This document shows, piece after piece, positions 6,868 to 14,705 of a DNA stretch of 25,843 nt. A model generated the notes under the pieces. That model was not told the origin of the DNA, did no database searches, and saw only the letters and a program-made list of their open reading frames with translations. The translations under genes were made by a program, and so were the position numbers. This stretch comes from Prevotella sp. UBA1104 (GTDB taxonomy: Bacteria; Bacteroidota; Bacteroidia; Bacteroidales; Bacteroidaceae), in the NCBI GenBank assembly GCA_002314055.1, contig DCBP01000012.1, positions 1-25,843 of the forward strand, given 5' to 3'. Numbering within the stretch: the first letter of the stretch is position 1; every line of letters begins with the position of its first letter.

Positions 6868-8667
6868 ATGAAGATAATAAGATACAGTTTTCTTTTACTT
6901 GTAGCTGCAATAGCATTCATTGCTTGCGGAACAGGAAAAAACGGGGCAAAAGATGCTTCGCTTAGAGCTGTCGTTGCCGGAAAAAACACGATGAAACCGG
7001 TGATTTCTGCTGATTCCTCCGACTATAACACTCGTCTGCGACTTGCGTATTTTTATGGAGAAGCGGCTAACCAGCAGGCTCTTGGTAACTATGATGCAGC
7101 TTATGAACTGCTGATGCATTGTAAGGATATTGCCCCCAATGCTGCAGAAGTCTATTATGCACTGTCGGCATACGATGACGGTTTGAATTCAAAGGAACTG
7201 GGAATTGCTGATGTTCGCCGGGCTGCAGAGCTTTCGCCCGAAAATTCTACGTATCAGGAAAGGCTCGCCATGTCGTATATCGCGACAAAAGACTATGATA
7301 ATGCCATAAAGGCGTATGAAAAACTGTATGCTTCGACACCTGACCGCACAGATGTTCTCGACATATTGATGAAACTTTATGCCGAAAGAAAGGATTACAG
7401 TCAGATGCTGTATACCGTAAAACGCATGGAAGATGCCGACGGCGAAAGCGAAAAGACGGTGCTTACAAAGATGCATATTTATTCCATGCAAGGAAAGAAA
7501 AAGGAAGAATTCAGCACATTGCAGAATTTCGTTTCCCGTTATCCTAATGACTTGTCGTATCAGGTAATGATGAGCAACTGGCTCTTGCAGAATGATGAAA
7601 AGAAAAAGGCAATCGCTGTCCTGCAGAAAGTATTGAAGGAGGATCCGACAAACGTATCCGCAAAGATGACGATGATTGACTATTACCGTGCAGAAAAACT
7701 CGATTCCATCGCAGAAAAAATAGAAAAAGAGCTGCTTCTCAACTCTCAGACGTCGATGGATACCAAGGCTTCGATAATACGTGGGATTATTGACAGAAAC
7801 GAGCAGGCTGGCGGTGACAGTACGAAGGTGTTGTCGCTTTTCAAAACTATCCTGTCGGAGAAACAGAAGAATTCTGATCTGGCAGAACTGTATGTTGCAT
7901 ATATGTCGCTAAAGAAAATGCCGCAAGACAGTATCGTTAATGGACTGAAACTCGTATTGAGCATTTCGCCAGACAACAAAGGGGCGAGGATGGAACTGAT
8001 TCGTATGCTTTGGGGACAGGTTGACATGGATGAAATGATTGACATCTGCAAGCCGGGAATTGAATATAATCCCGATGAAATCGCCTTTTATTACTTCCTT
8101 GGCTTTGCTTATATACAGAAAGATAAGGATAATGAAGCCTTTGACGTAATGAAAAAAGGTGTTGCACAGGCAGCGGATACAAGTGAGCCGGCATTGGTTT
8201 CTGACATGTATGCATATATCGGCGACATGCTTCACGAAAGGGGAAAACTTGATGAATGTTATGCCGCCTACGACAGTTGCTTGCAGTGGAAGGAGGATAA
8301 TGTGTCTTGTCTTAATAATTATGCCTATTTCATAAGTGAGGAAGGTGGAGACCTTTCGAGGGCTGAAGAGATGAGCTATAAAACTGTGAAGGCTGAACCG
8401 AAGAATAGTACTTACCTCGATACTTACGCCTGGATCCTTTTCCATGAGAAGCGTTATGCCGAGGCGCAGATTTATATAGAACAGGCTATCGCCAATGATT
8501 CCACCGGAGAATACATCTATTTGGAGCATGCCGGAGACATATATATTATGCTTGGCGACAAAGTGAAGGCTACCGATTATTGGCGCCGTGCTTTGGAGGC
8601 TGGAGACGATGCCAAGGCTTTGGAGAGAAAGATAAAATATAAGAAATACTTCCCGCAAGGGAAATAA
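6868..8667 (+). CDS. Tetratricopeptide-repeat lipoprotein
   Basis: The 599-residue product opens with a lipoprotein signal peptide: two positive residues, a hydrophobic stretch, then lipobox FIAC with the lipid-bearing Cys at residue 20. The remainder is a series of helical TPR units, for example the segments around AIKAYEKLYASTPDRTDV, AIAVLQKVLKEDPTNVSAK and AEEMSYKTVKAEPKNSTY. TPR arrays bind other proteins, so this is likely an envelope scaffold or assembly factor; I recognise no enzymatic motif. It follows dut by 12 nt, and its TAA overlaps the next ATG by one base (TAATG), indicating translational coupling with the DUF4292 lipoprotein. The gene order dut-TPR-DUF4292-envC is, to my knowledge, widespread in Bacteroidetes. 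Confidence 0.9.
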   Translation: MKIIRYSFLLLVAAIAFIACGTGKNGAKDASLRAVVAGKNTMKPVISADSSDYNTRLRLAYFYGEAANQQALGNYDAAYELLMHCKDIAPNAAEVYYALSAYDDGLNSKELGIADVRRAAELSPENSTYQERLAMSYIATKDYDNAIKAYEKLYASTPDRTDVLDILMKLYAERKDYSQMLYTVKRMEDADGESEKTVLTKMHIYSMQGKKKEEFSTLQNFVSRYPNDLSYQVMMSNWLLQNDEKKKAIAVLQKVLKEDPTNVSAKMTMIDYYRAEKLDSIAEKIEKELLLNSQTSMDTKASIIRGIIDRNEQAGGDSTKVLSLFKTILSEKQKNSDLAELYVAYMSLKKMPQDSIVNGLKLVLSISPDNKGARMELIRMLWGQVDMDEMIDICKPGIEYNPDEIAFYYFLGFAYIQKDKDNEAFDVMKKGVAQAADTSEPALVSDMYAYIGDMLHERGKLDECYAAYDSCLQWKEDNVSCLNNYAYFISEEGGDLSRAEEMSYKTVKAEPKNSTYLDTYAWILFHEKRYAEAQIYIEQAIANDSTGEYIYLEHAGDIYIMLGDKVKATDYWRRALEAGDDAKALERKIKYKKYFPQGK

Positions 8668-9599
8668 TGTTTTTTTTGATGATGAATATTAGAAAAGTGG
8701 TTTGTTTTTTCGTTGCTGCTACTGCAGTTGCTGCAGTTACATCGTGCGGAACGAAAAAAGTTGTCGCTGACGGTGGAAAAACGACGGTCGGCGTTGCTGG
8801 GAAAAATGAAAAGAAGAATAAACCTGAAGAGGATATTGCTGTTTCTTCGCTGGAGCAGATGAACTTCCTAAGAAAGGTTTCAGACAATGCCGTGTATACG
8901 CAGAATATCGTGTCGAAGATCAAATGCACGATAAATACTGGTAGCAATGACCTTTCTGTTGGCGGGTCGCTACACATGAAGAAGAATCAGGTTATAAGAA
9001 TCCAGATTACTCCTTTCGGACTGATGGAGGCGGGTAGACTGGAGTTTACCAAGGATTACGTGCTTTTTGTTGACCGTATCCATAAGGAATATGTAAAAGC
9101 TGCATATTCGGATGTGGATTTTCTGAAAAACAACGGACTTGATTTCTATGCTCTTCAGGCATTGTTCTGGAACAGTCTTTTTGTTCCTGGAGAACAAAAA
9201 ATGACGGATTCATCGCTTAAATCCTTCCGTGCAGCTATCGATGGAACGGCAAATACGAAGATTTCGCTCGTTAAGGGAAAAATGAAATATGTATGGACTG
9301 CCGGTAGCAAAACCGGACAGCTAAACTCGCTCAATGCTTCTTATATCGGTGGGGCGGCAGGTAATACGTCTGTAAATTGTGCTTATTCTACATTCAAACA
9401 GCTTGGCGCAAAGATGTTTCCTACCGACATTACTCTTACGATGAGCACGAAGGCGGTGAAGAATGCAAGCAAGATGATGCTTCGTCTGCAGCTCAATACT
9501 TTGTCTACAGATAGCGATTGGGAAGAAAAAACAACGGTTTCATCGAAGTATAAGCAAGTAAAAATGGAGACTTTGCTCGGGAAATTGGGAAGTATGTAA
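8667..9599 (+). CDS. DUF4292-family lipoprotein
   Basis: This 310-residue protein has a signal peptide ending in lipobox VTSC, Cys at residue 27 counting from the ATG at 8667. ATGs at 8679 and 8682 would also work and would shorten the positive region little. The mature part resembles DUF4292, a Bacteroidetes envelope family thought to have a LolA/LolB-like fold; the characteristic piece is the IRIQITPFGLMEAGRLEFT segment, where a beta-rich domain leads into a region mentioning DRIHKEYVKA. Function is unproven; an outer-membrane lipid or lipoprotein handling role is inference from fold and neighbours. The start codon overlaps the TPR gene stop by one base, and envC follows after 19 nt. Confidence 0.85.
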   Translation: MFFLMMNIRKVVCFFVAATAVAAVTSCGTKKVVADGGKTTVGVAGKNEKKNKPEEDIAVSSLEQMNFLRKVSDNAVYTQNIVSKIKCTINTGSNDLSVGGSLHMKKNQVIRIQITPFGLMEAGRLEFTKDYVLFVDRIHKEYVKAAYSDVDFLKNNGLDFYALQALFWNSLFVPGEQKMTDSSLKSFRAAIDGTANTKISLVKGKMKYVWTAGSKTGQLNSLNASYIGGAAGNTSVNCAYSTFKQLGAKMFPTDITLTMSTKAVKNASKMMLRLQLNTLSTDSDWEEKTTVSSKYKQVKMETLLGKLGSM

Positions 9600-9618
9600 A
9601 GGATAGATTATTTCGAAG

Positions 9619-11256
9619 ATGAATAAGTTTCTTATATTGTTGACAGCCGTCACGCTTTCTGTTATGCCATGCCGGCAGACTTCAGCACAAACGAAAAAGA
9701 AAGCCAAGGTTACGGCAACTGCCAAAGGAAATAGGGCGGTAAAAAATACAAATGCTCGACAAAGCAAAAAAAATGTACAGGCGAAGGGTAAAGGTAAGCG
9801 CAAGGCTCCGGTGTATTCTACTGCCGAGATTCGCGGATTGCAGAATCAGCGTAGTGCTGTGCAGAAGAAAATAAAAGAGCAAGAACGACTCCTTCGTGCC
9901 AACAAGGCTGACGTAAAGAAGCGCCTTGACGACCTGATGGTGATTAACAGTGAGATTGACCAACACCAGAAGTCTATCGACGGTATTCAAAAGGATATTC
10001 ATCATATCGAAGGAAATATATCGCTGCTTAAATCGCAACTCGCTTCGCTCGAGCAACAGCTTGAAGACCGTAAGGCAAAGTATATCAAGTCGATGCGTTA
10101 TCTCGCCAGAACTCATACAATTCAGGACAAGCTGATGTTTATATTCAGTGCGAAGAGCCTAACCCAGATGTATCGCCGTTTGCGCTTCGTCCGTGAGTAT
10201 GCCGCATACCAGAAGGCACAAGGAGAACTCGTGAAGGCTAAGCAAGTGCAGATTACATCGAAGCATAAGCAACTGGAGAATGTAAAGGGTGAGAAAAACA
10301 CCCTCTTGTATAAGGGACAGCAGGAGAAAACTGCTTTGCAAGGCAAGCAAACCGAACAACAGCAGATGGTTAACTCTCTACAGAAACAGCAGAAAACAAT
10401 ACAGGTTGTCATTGATGACCAACGAAAGAAAAACGCTGCCCTCAATGCCGAAATTGACAAACTTATCGCTGTGGAGGTGGCAAAGGCAAAAGCTCGTGCT
10501 GAGGAAGAGGCGCGCCGCAAGGCTGCCGCTGCTGCCGAAGCACGACGAAAGCGTGCTGCCGAACTGGCAAGGAAGAAAGCCGAGGCTGAGGCTGCTGCAA
10601 GAGAAAATGCCCGCAGAATACAGGAGGCTAAGGAGCGGGAGGCTCGTTTGAAGGCTGAGGCTGCCAAGGCTGCAGCAGAAAAACGTGATGCCGAGGCAAG
10701 AGAGAGGGCTGAGCAGGCGGCACGAAAGGCTGAGGCTGACCGCGAGGCGGCAGAGCGCAAGGCTGCAGTAGACAAGCAACGCCACGAACAGGAGGTGGCG
10801 AAGGCAAAGAAGGCAGAGGAGACTGCAGCTACAGAGAGTAGCGTGGACCAGGCTCTTAGCCGCAACTTCGAGAGCAACCGTGGCAGATTGCCGATGCCGA
10901 TTACCGGTGGCTATCGTATTGTTAGTCATTTTGGACAGTATAATGTTGCAGGACTACGCAACGTGCAGCTCGACAATAAGGGAATTAATATTCTGGGCAG
11001 TTCTGGAGCTTGTGCCCGTGCCATCTTTAATGGCGAGGTAAGTGCTGTGTTTGGTTTCGGCGGCAGTATGGTGGTGATGGTACGCCACGGCAGTTACATC
11101 TCCGTGTATTGCAACCTTCGTTCCGTCAGTGTGCATCGCGGACAGCAGGTTAGTACTCGTCAAGCCCTCGGTGTGGTGGGGGCAGACAATATCCTCCAGT
11201 TCCAGCTTCGTAAGGGATATTCAAAATTAAACCCTGAGGCTTGGCTCGGAAGATAG
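9619..11256 (+). CDS. envC: EnvC-like murein hydrolase activator with degenerate LytM domain
   Basis: The 545-residue protein has a Sec signal peptide (cleavage near TSAQ), a long coiled coil (about residues 65-265), an Ala/Arg/Glu/Lys-rich helix (about 290-420) and a C-terminal LytM/M23 domain (about 430-545). The first zinc ligand region is kept (HFG, His437) but the other sites are changed: GIDI is GINI (Asn457), the usual YxHL is YCNL (Asn499), and the usual HFEVR is QFQLR (Gln527). It is therefore probably not a peptidase but an activator, as established for E. coli EnvC, which switches on cell-wall amidases at the division site. It is the last gene of the dut run. The gene symbol reflects family resemblance. 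Confidence 0.88.
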   Translation: MNKFLILLTAVTLSVMPCRQTSAQTKKKAKVTATAKGNRAVKNTNARQSKKNVQAKGKGKRKAPVYSTAEIRGLQNQRSAVQKKIKEQERLLRANKADVKKRLDDLMVINSEIDQHQKSIDGIQKDIHHIEGNISLLKSQLASLEQQLEDRKAKYIKSMRYLARTHTIQDKLMFIFSAKSLTQMYRRLRFVREYAAYQKAQGELVKAKQVQITSKHKQLENVKGEKNTLLYKGQQEKTALQGKQTEQQQMVNSLQKQQKTIQVVIDDQRKKNAALNAEIDKLIAVEVAKAKARAEEEARRKAAAAAEARRKRAAELARKKAEAEAAARENARRIQEAKEREARLKAEAAKAAAEKRDAEARERAEQAARKAEADREAAERKAAVDKQRHEQEVAKAKKAEETAATESSVDQALSRNFESNRGRLPMPITGGYRIVSHFGQYNVAGLRNVQLDNKGINILGSSGACARAIFNGEVSAVFGFGGSMVVMVRHGSYISVYCNLRSVSVHRGQQVSTRQALGVVGADNILQFQLRKGYSKLNPEAWLGR

Positions 11257-11431
11257 ATAAGAGACTTACATTTTGCGCAATAAATTTTGCTCTGTATTAA
11301 CGTCTTGTCGGGGGAAGGTAAAAAATCCCTTAAAAAGGGACAATATTTACCCCCCCCGTTAATGGATGTTAATATTTGCCTCAAAAACGAATAAAATCGT
11401 TGGAAAGTTTTTATTGATAGGATATTGTTCT

Positions 11432-11439
11432 TATATTTG
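11432..11439 (+). promoter_or_regulatory. -7 box for an unassigned transcript
   Basis: TATATTTG is a perfect TAnnTTTG match. TTG at 11414-11416 might be the -33 element but at only 15 nt spacing. No open reading frame of useful length follows on the plus strand, so it may drive a non-coding RNA. Confidence 0.5.
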
Positions 11440-11442
11440 CGG

Positions 11443-11854
11443 TGTCATTTCAAAAGAAGGAGCCTGAAAAGGCGATATTTTATTCCATATGTAGGAAATA
11501 CTTATTATTAAAGAACATTTGACATTAAGGACGCTTTTTATTGAGTGAACTTTATTGATTGGAAAACTTATATTATTGAATTGTTCTGAATTTACGATGA
11601 TAGTTCTTGACTTAGGAGTATCATTTTGACTTTGAAACATTGGAATGATTTGAAAAGCTGATTCTGATACGCTTTTGAGCGTGAAGTTTTTGTCGTGACT
11701 TAGCGTGGAGGTCAGTGACGTTAAATAAAAGGGATTATTGTACCCAATTTGGATAATATATATTTAATAATAAATTTTTAGCTTTAGTATTGTTATAGGA
11801 ACATTATTCTATAAAACTGATCGTGAGATTCGTTTATAGAATAGTTCCTTTTTT
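11443..11854 (+). ncRNA. Candidate untranslated RNA of about 410 nt
   Basis: The segment runs from just after the TATATTTG box to the end of a strong hairpin plus T-run. It contains a small internal perfect hairpin, ACGCT-TTTG-AGCGT (11669-11682). The longest plus-strand reading frames are about ten codons. I compared it by eye with tmRNA and RNase P RNA hallmarks and found neither, so the class is unknown. A long 3' trailer of the envC operon is the main alternative. Confidence 0.3.
11797..11854 (+). terminator. Strong plus-strand intrinsic terminator
   Basis: AGGAAC (11797-11802) pairs with GTTCCT (11844-11849), and ATTCTATAAA (11806-11815) with TTTATAGAAT (11833-11842). This gives 16 bp with a 3x1 internal loop and a 17-nt apical loop. 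A T-run continues to 11854. The minus-strand reading lacks a T-run after the stem, so the orientation is plus. Confidence 0.8.
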
Positions 11855-11969
11855 GATGGCTATGAGCGATGATCCTGTATTTCCCCAATTTTCTTTGCGT
11901 TTTCACGGAAAATCCATAACTTTGCGGAAAATCATAAAAACGAATAAGATACTCGCGGAGCCAGGAGTG

Positions 11970-13019
11970 TCAATCCAGCAATTTAAGATATGTGTCGATA
12001 GCGTTCTTGATTTCGCTGATGCGTATAAACTCATCGGCAGAGTGGGAGCGCGACGACTCGCCCGGTCCGAGCTTCAAACTGCTGAACGGCATCAGTGCTT
12101 GATCGGAAAGGGTAGGGGAGCCGAAGGGCTTCATGCCCATACCTGTACATTTCTTTACGAGCGGGTGTTCCATGGATATTCCCGAGGAGTGCAGTCGGAA
12201 AGAGCGGGCATGTACCTCGCTGCTGAGATGGCGACGGATAAAGTCGAACACCTCCTCGTTGGAATACAGCTCGTTAGTCCTCACGTCAACAACTATCCTG
12301 CATTCATCTGGAACCACATTATGTTGCGTTCCGGCATTGATAACCGTAACGTTCATCACCGTTGGTCCCAGAAATTCGCTAACCCTCTTGAAGCGGTATG
12401 ACCGCAGCCAACAGAGGTCGTCGAGAGCTTTGTATATGGCGTTCACGCCCTCGCCCCGGGCGGCATGCCCCGATTTGCCGCGAGCCGTGATGTCGAGCAC
12501 CATAAGTCCCTTTTCAGCCACGGCAGGTTGCATGCCCGTAGGCTCGCCCACGATAGCCACGTCAATCTTCGGCAGCAAGGAGAGAACGGAGCTTATGCCG
12601 CCGGCTCCCGACACTTCCTCCTCGGCAGAGGCGAGATAAACGAGGTTATATTCCCTATCCTTATTATATAGTATGCGGAAAGTCTGCAGCAGCGAAACCA
12701 GTCCGCCGCCACAGTCGTTGCTCCCCAGTCCGTAGAGCATGTCGCCTTCAATCTCGGGGCAAAACGGGTTGCGAGTCCAGGTCTTCACGGGTTTCACCGT
12801 GTCGATATGTGCGTTCAGCAATATCGTATTCTTTCTCTCGTCATAATCCGGGGCTATGCTCCATATGTTGTTCCCCAGTCTGCTGCATATCAGTCCGTAA
12901 TCCTCCATAGCCCGCTGCATGATATCAGCAGCGGCAGTCTCCTCGCGACTCGTCGACGGCGTGGCGATGAGATGCTTCAGCAGTTCCACAGCATCATTGG
13001 TGTATTGTTTTATATCCAT
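11970..13019 (-). CDS. M20-family metallo-deacylase, ArgE-like (acyl-ornithine deacetylase)
   Basis: This 349-residue zinc hydrolase of peptidase family M20 shows the whole metal site: HID (His71, with Asp73), GSNDCGGG (Asp102 bridging), SAEEE (general base and ligand, 133-134), VGEPTG (Glu159) and SRSHSADEF (His326). A dimerisation insert, beginning near GKSGHAARGEG, lies between. The best fit is the ArgE/LysK branch, which removes the acyl group from N-acyl-ornithine in arginine synthesis. Some Bacteroidetes are known to use N-succinyl intermediates, so the acyl group is uncertain. No other arginine gene lies in the window, so the call rests on family resemblance; another M20 amidohydrolase is possible. 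The ATG at 13019 follows a TAACTTTG promoter box, and the gene is divergent from the MFS exporter. Confidence 0.82.
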   Translation of the reverse strand: MDIKQYTNDAVELLKHLIATPSTSREETAAADIMQRAMEDYGLICSRLGNNIWSIAPDYDERKNTILLNAHIDTVKPVKTWTRNPFCPEIEGDMLYGLGSNDCGGGLVSLLQTFRILYNKDREYNLVYLASAEEEVSGAGGISSVLSLLPKIDVAIVGEPTGMQPAVAEKGLMVLDITARGKSGHAARGEGVNAIYKALDDLCWLRSYRFKRVSEFLGPTVMNVTVINAGTQHNVVPDECRIVVDVRTNELYSNEEVFDFIRRHLSSEVHARSFRLHSSGISMEHPLVKKCTGMGMKPFGSPTLSDQALMPFSSLKLGPGESSRSHSADEFIRISEIKNAIDTYLKLLD

Positions 13020-13049
13020 AATATAATGCTATATTAGTACAGTGATATG

Positions 13050-13057
13050 CAAAGTTA
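13050..13057 (-). promoter_or_regulatory. Promoter -7 box for the M20 gene
   Basis: On the minus strand this reads TAACTTTG, a perfect TAnnTTTG match 30 nt upstream of the ATG at 13019. No clear -33 box is seen. Confidence 0.6.
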
Positions 13058-13100
13058 GTTGTTTTTGGCATTATTCCTTTTCAGTTTTCTTACTTTATTG

Positions 13101-13108
13101 TAATTTTG
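13101..13108 (+). promoter_or_regulatory. Promoter -7 box for the MFS gene
   Basis: TAATTTTG matches TAnnTTTG and lies 44 nt before the MFS ATG at 13153. It is back-to-back with the M20 -7 box, so the two genes share a short divergent control region. Confidence 0.6.
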
Positions 13109-13152
13109 CATTCGTAAAAAGATTGAATAGAATAACGAGCGAATAAAAATTT

Positions 13153-14307
13153 ATGAAAAAGAGTCTGATAGCCCTCGCCTTCGGTACGCTGGCACTGGGA
13201 ATGACAGAGTTTGTGATGATGGGCATACTTGCCGATGTTGCAAATGCCCTCCGTATAACGATACCACAAGCCGGGCACCTTGTTTCGGCTTACGCCCTCG
13301 GCGTAACCTGCGGCGCACCGCTCCTTGCCGTAGCAAAGCAGTTCCGTCCCAAGAGTATTCTTCTGTTCCTTATGGCACTTGTTTTTATCGGGGCGTTGGT
13401 GTCATCGGTAGCCCCGAGCTACGGCGTTTTGCTCGTGGCGCGTTTTATCTCCGGACTTCCCCATGGGGCATATTTCGGCGTGGCGTCGATAGTCGCCGTG
13501 CGCCTTGCCGACGAGGGACACAAGACGGGAGCCGTATCGATAATGATAGCCGGAATGACGGTTGCAAACCTCCTTGGCGTTCCGCTCGAGACGGCACTCA
13601 GCGCACATATCTCGTGGCGAATGCCGTTCGTCATAGTCCTGTTCTATTCCCTCCTCGTGATATACTACATCTGGAAATGGGTGCCCCGGATGGAGGCAAC
13701 GCCAAGCAACGGCTACAAGGGACAGTTCCGCTTCCTCAAGACCGGTGCCCCGTGGCTCATCCTTGGCGCAACGATGTTCGGCAACGGTGGAGTATTCTGC
13801 TTCTATAGTTATGTAACGCCTATACTGACGCACGATGGCGGCATTCCCCACGAATACATGTCGGTGATAATGGTTCTCGCCGGTTTCGGCATGGTAGTAG
13901 GAAATCTGATGAGCGGCAAGCTCAGCGACCGCTACACCCCGGGTCGGGTATCGGCGGTAATGCTTTTCTTTGCAGCCGTGTCGCTCGTTTCCGTATTTAT
14001 TCTGGCAAACCACGGCATAATAGCCGTTGTCCTTACCGTTCTTTCCGTTCTGTGCATGTTTGCCATGAGCAGTCCGCAGCAGTATCTCATCCTGAAGCAT
14101 GCCCCTGGCGGCGAGATGCTTGGCGGAGCGTGTATCCAGATGGCATTCAATATGGGCAATGCGTTGGGTGCCTTCCTCGGCGGACTGCCGATAGCCTGTG
14201 GTTATGCCGACAGATATGCAGCCCTCGTCGGTGCGCCGATGGCGCTTGGTTCGGCATTGCTGATGATGGTATTCTATATAAGGTATGAAAGGGGCAAACA
14301 GAAATAA
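13153..14307 (+). CDS. AraJ-like MFS efflux transporter
   Basis: The 384-residue protein is a 12-helix inner-membrane transporter of the major facilitator superfamily, DHA1-like branch. The N-terminus (TEFVMMGILADVA) is typical of AraJ/YdhP-type exporters: an acidic residue in the first helix region and a conserved Gly-Phe/Met motif. Further signatures are SAYALGVTCGAPLLA (helix 2 region), RFISGLPHGAYFGVA (helix 4) and a GKLSDRYTPGRV loop between helices in the second half, equivalent to MFS motif A. These are proton-driven exporters of sugars or drugs, but the substrate cannot be told from sequence. It is transcribed alone, divergent from the M20 gene, and followed by a repeat-rich intergenic stretch. 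Confidence 0.88.
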   Translation: MKKSLIALAFGTLALGMTEFVMMGILADVANALRITIPQAGHLVSAYALGVTCGAPLLAVAKQFRPKSILLFLMALVFIGALVSSVAPSYGVLLVARFISGLPHGAYFGVASIVAVRLADEGHKTGAVSIMIAGMTVANLLGVPLETALSAHISWRMPFVIVLFYSLLVIYYIWKWVPRMEATPSNGYKGQFRFLKTGAPWLILGATMFGNGGVFCFYSYVTPILTHDGGIPHEYMSVIMVLAGFGMVVGNLMSGKLSDRYTPGRVSAVMLFFAAVSLVSVFILANHGIIAVVLTVLSVLCMFAMSSPQQYLILKHAPGGEMLGGACIQMAFNMGNALGAFLGGLPIACGYADRYAALVGAPMALGSALLMMVFYIRYERGKQK

Positions 14308-14318
14308 CAGATAGTAGT

Positions 14319-14355
14319 GGCACTTTTGGTGCAGCATACCTGCACCTTTGGTGCA
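14319..14355. repeat. 37-bp double-palindrome intergenic repeat, copy 2
   Basis: GGCACTTTTGGTGCA (14319-14333), a 7-nt spacer and TGCACCTTTGGTGCA (14341-14355) repeat the 15-7-15 design of 47-83. The second arm is identical; the first arm is the inverted form with one change. It begins 12 nt after the MFS stop codon and may act in transcript 3' end formation. Confidence 0.7.
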
Positions 14356-14440
14356 GCATGGAAATACCAGTGCCAAATGATAGCTTTAGCCACGGCAGGA
14401 ATATTGACCTTGACTAAGGTTGACATCGCCGCTTAGCAAT

Positions 14441-14552
14441 GGTGAGGGTAGGTGTGAGGGTAAAGCTATTACCCCTCACACCTACCCTCACACATTTAAC
14501 ATTCTGTCATACAATATGTTAACATGGGCGGGTGAGGGTGTGAGGGTAAAAT
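14441..14552. repeat. About 110-bp GGTGAGGGT dispersed repeat, copy 2
   Basis: GTGAGGGTAGGTGTGAGGG (14442-14460) is the perfect reverse complement of 14473-14491, giving a 19-bp stem with a 12-nt loop. The 22-nt segment at 14531-14552 is identical to 4219-4240. The overall order matches copy 1 at 4142-4240. The rest of 14308-14626 shows no gene. Confidence 0.75.
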
Positions 14553-14626
14553 TACCGAAAAAATTTTTCGCTAATTTAGGTGGTATTTTTTAGCTGAAGA
14601 AACATTTCCTTCCCCCAAATGTTTCA

Positions 14627-14694
14627 TTCTGCAATATTTTATGTACCTTTGCACGCATAACATTTGTTAGAAAGACAAACATACCTTATTGAAA
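14627..14694. repeat. 68-bp promoter/leader direct repeat, left copy
   Basis: This stretch matches 21827-21894 at 65 of 68 positions; differences are at 14641, 14643 and 14672 relative to the right copy. It includes the -7 box and the first about 40 nt of leader. Similarity stops 11 nt before the start codon of the small exported protein. The offset between copies is exactly 7,200 bp, and the RHS cassette lies between them. Confidence 0.9.
14644..14651 (+). promoter_or_regulatory. Promoter -7 box of the RHS cassette
   Basis: TACCTTTG is a perfect TAnnTTTG match inside the 68-bp repeat, 54 nt before the ATG at 14706. The leader holds a short inverted repeat, TTTGT and ACAAA, around 14663-14688. 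The same box drives purL in the right copy. Confidence 0.75.
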
Positions 14695-14705
14695 ATCAAA
14701 CAAGT

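Larger units (their letters stand above)
11257..11969. other. 713-bp gene-poor interval between envC and the M20 gene
   Basis: No convincing protein gene is seen. It holds a 6-bp hairpin (TCCCTT 11326-11331 with AAGGGA 11335-11340) without a T-run, a run of eight C (11350-11357), a clear -7 box (11432-11439), an AT-rich stretch with only very short reading frames, and a strong plus-strand terminator hairpin (11797-11854). Confidence 0.7.

Noticed and set aside
11431..11640. 69-codon minus-strand frame in the envC-M20 gap
   Set aside because: No domain, no promoter or ribosome-binding signal, and the AT-rich sequence readily yields such frames.
11443..11854. tmRNA or RNase P RNA
   Set aside because: A faint resemblance (GCTGATTCTG near 11657) was seen, but the tmRNA tRNA-like end with CCA and the conserved RNase P core are absent.
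11823..12401. 192-codon plus-strand frame after the terminator
   Set aside because: Most of it is antisense to the M20 gene, its start lies inside the terminator hairpin, and it has no recognisable domain.
13402..14376. 324-codon minus-strand frame across the MFS gene
   Set aside because: It is antisense to a clear transporter and its His/Arg/Tyr-rich translation is typical of a reverse-frame artefact.
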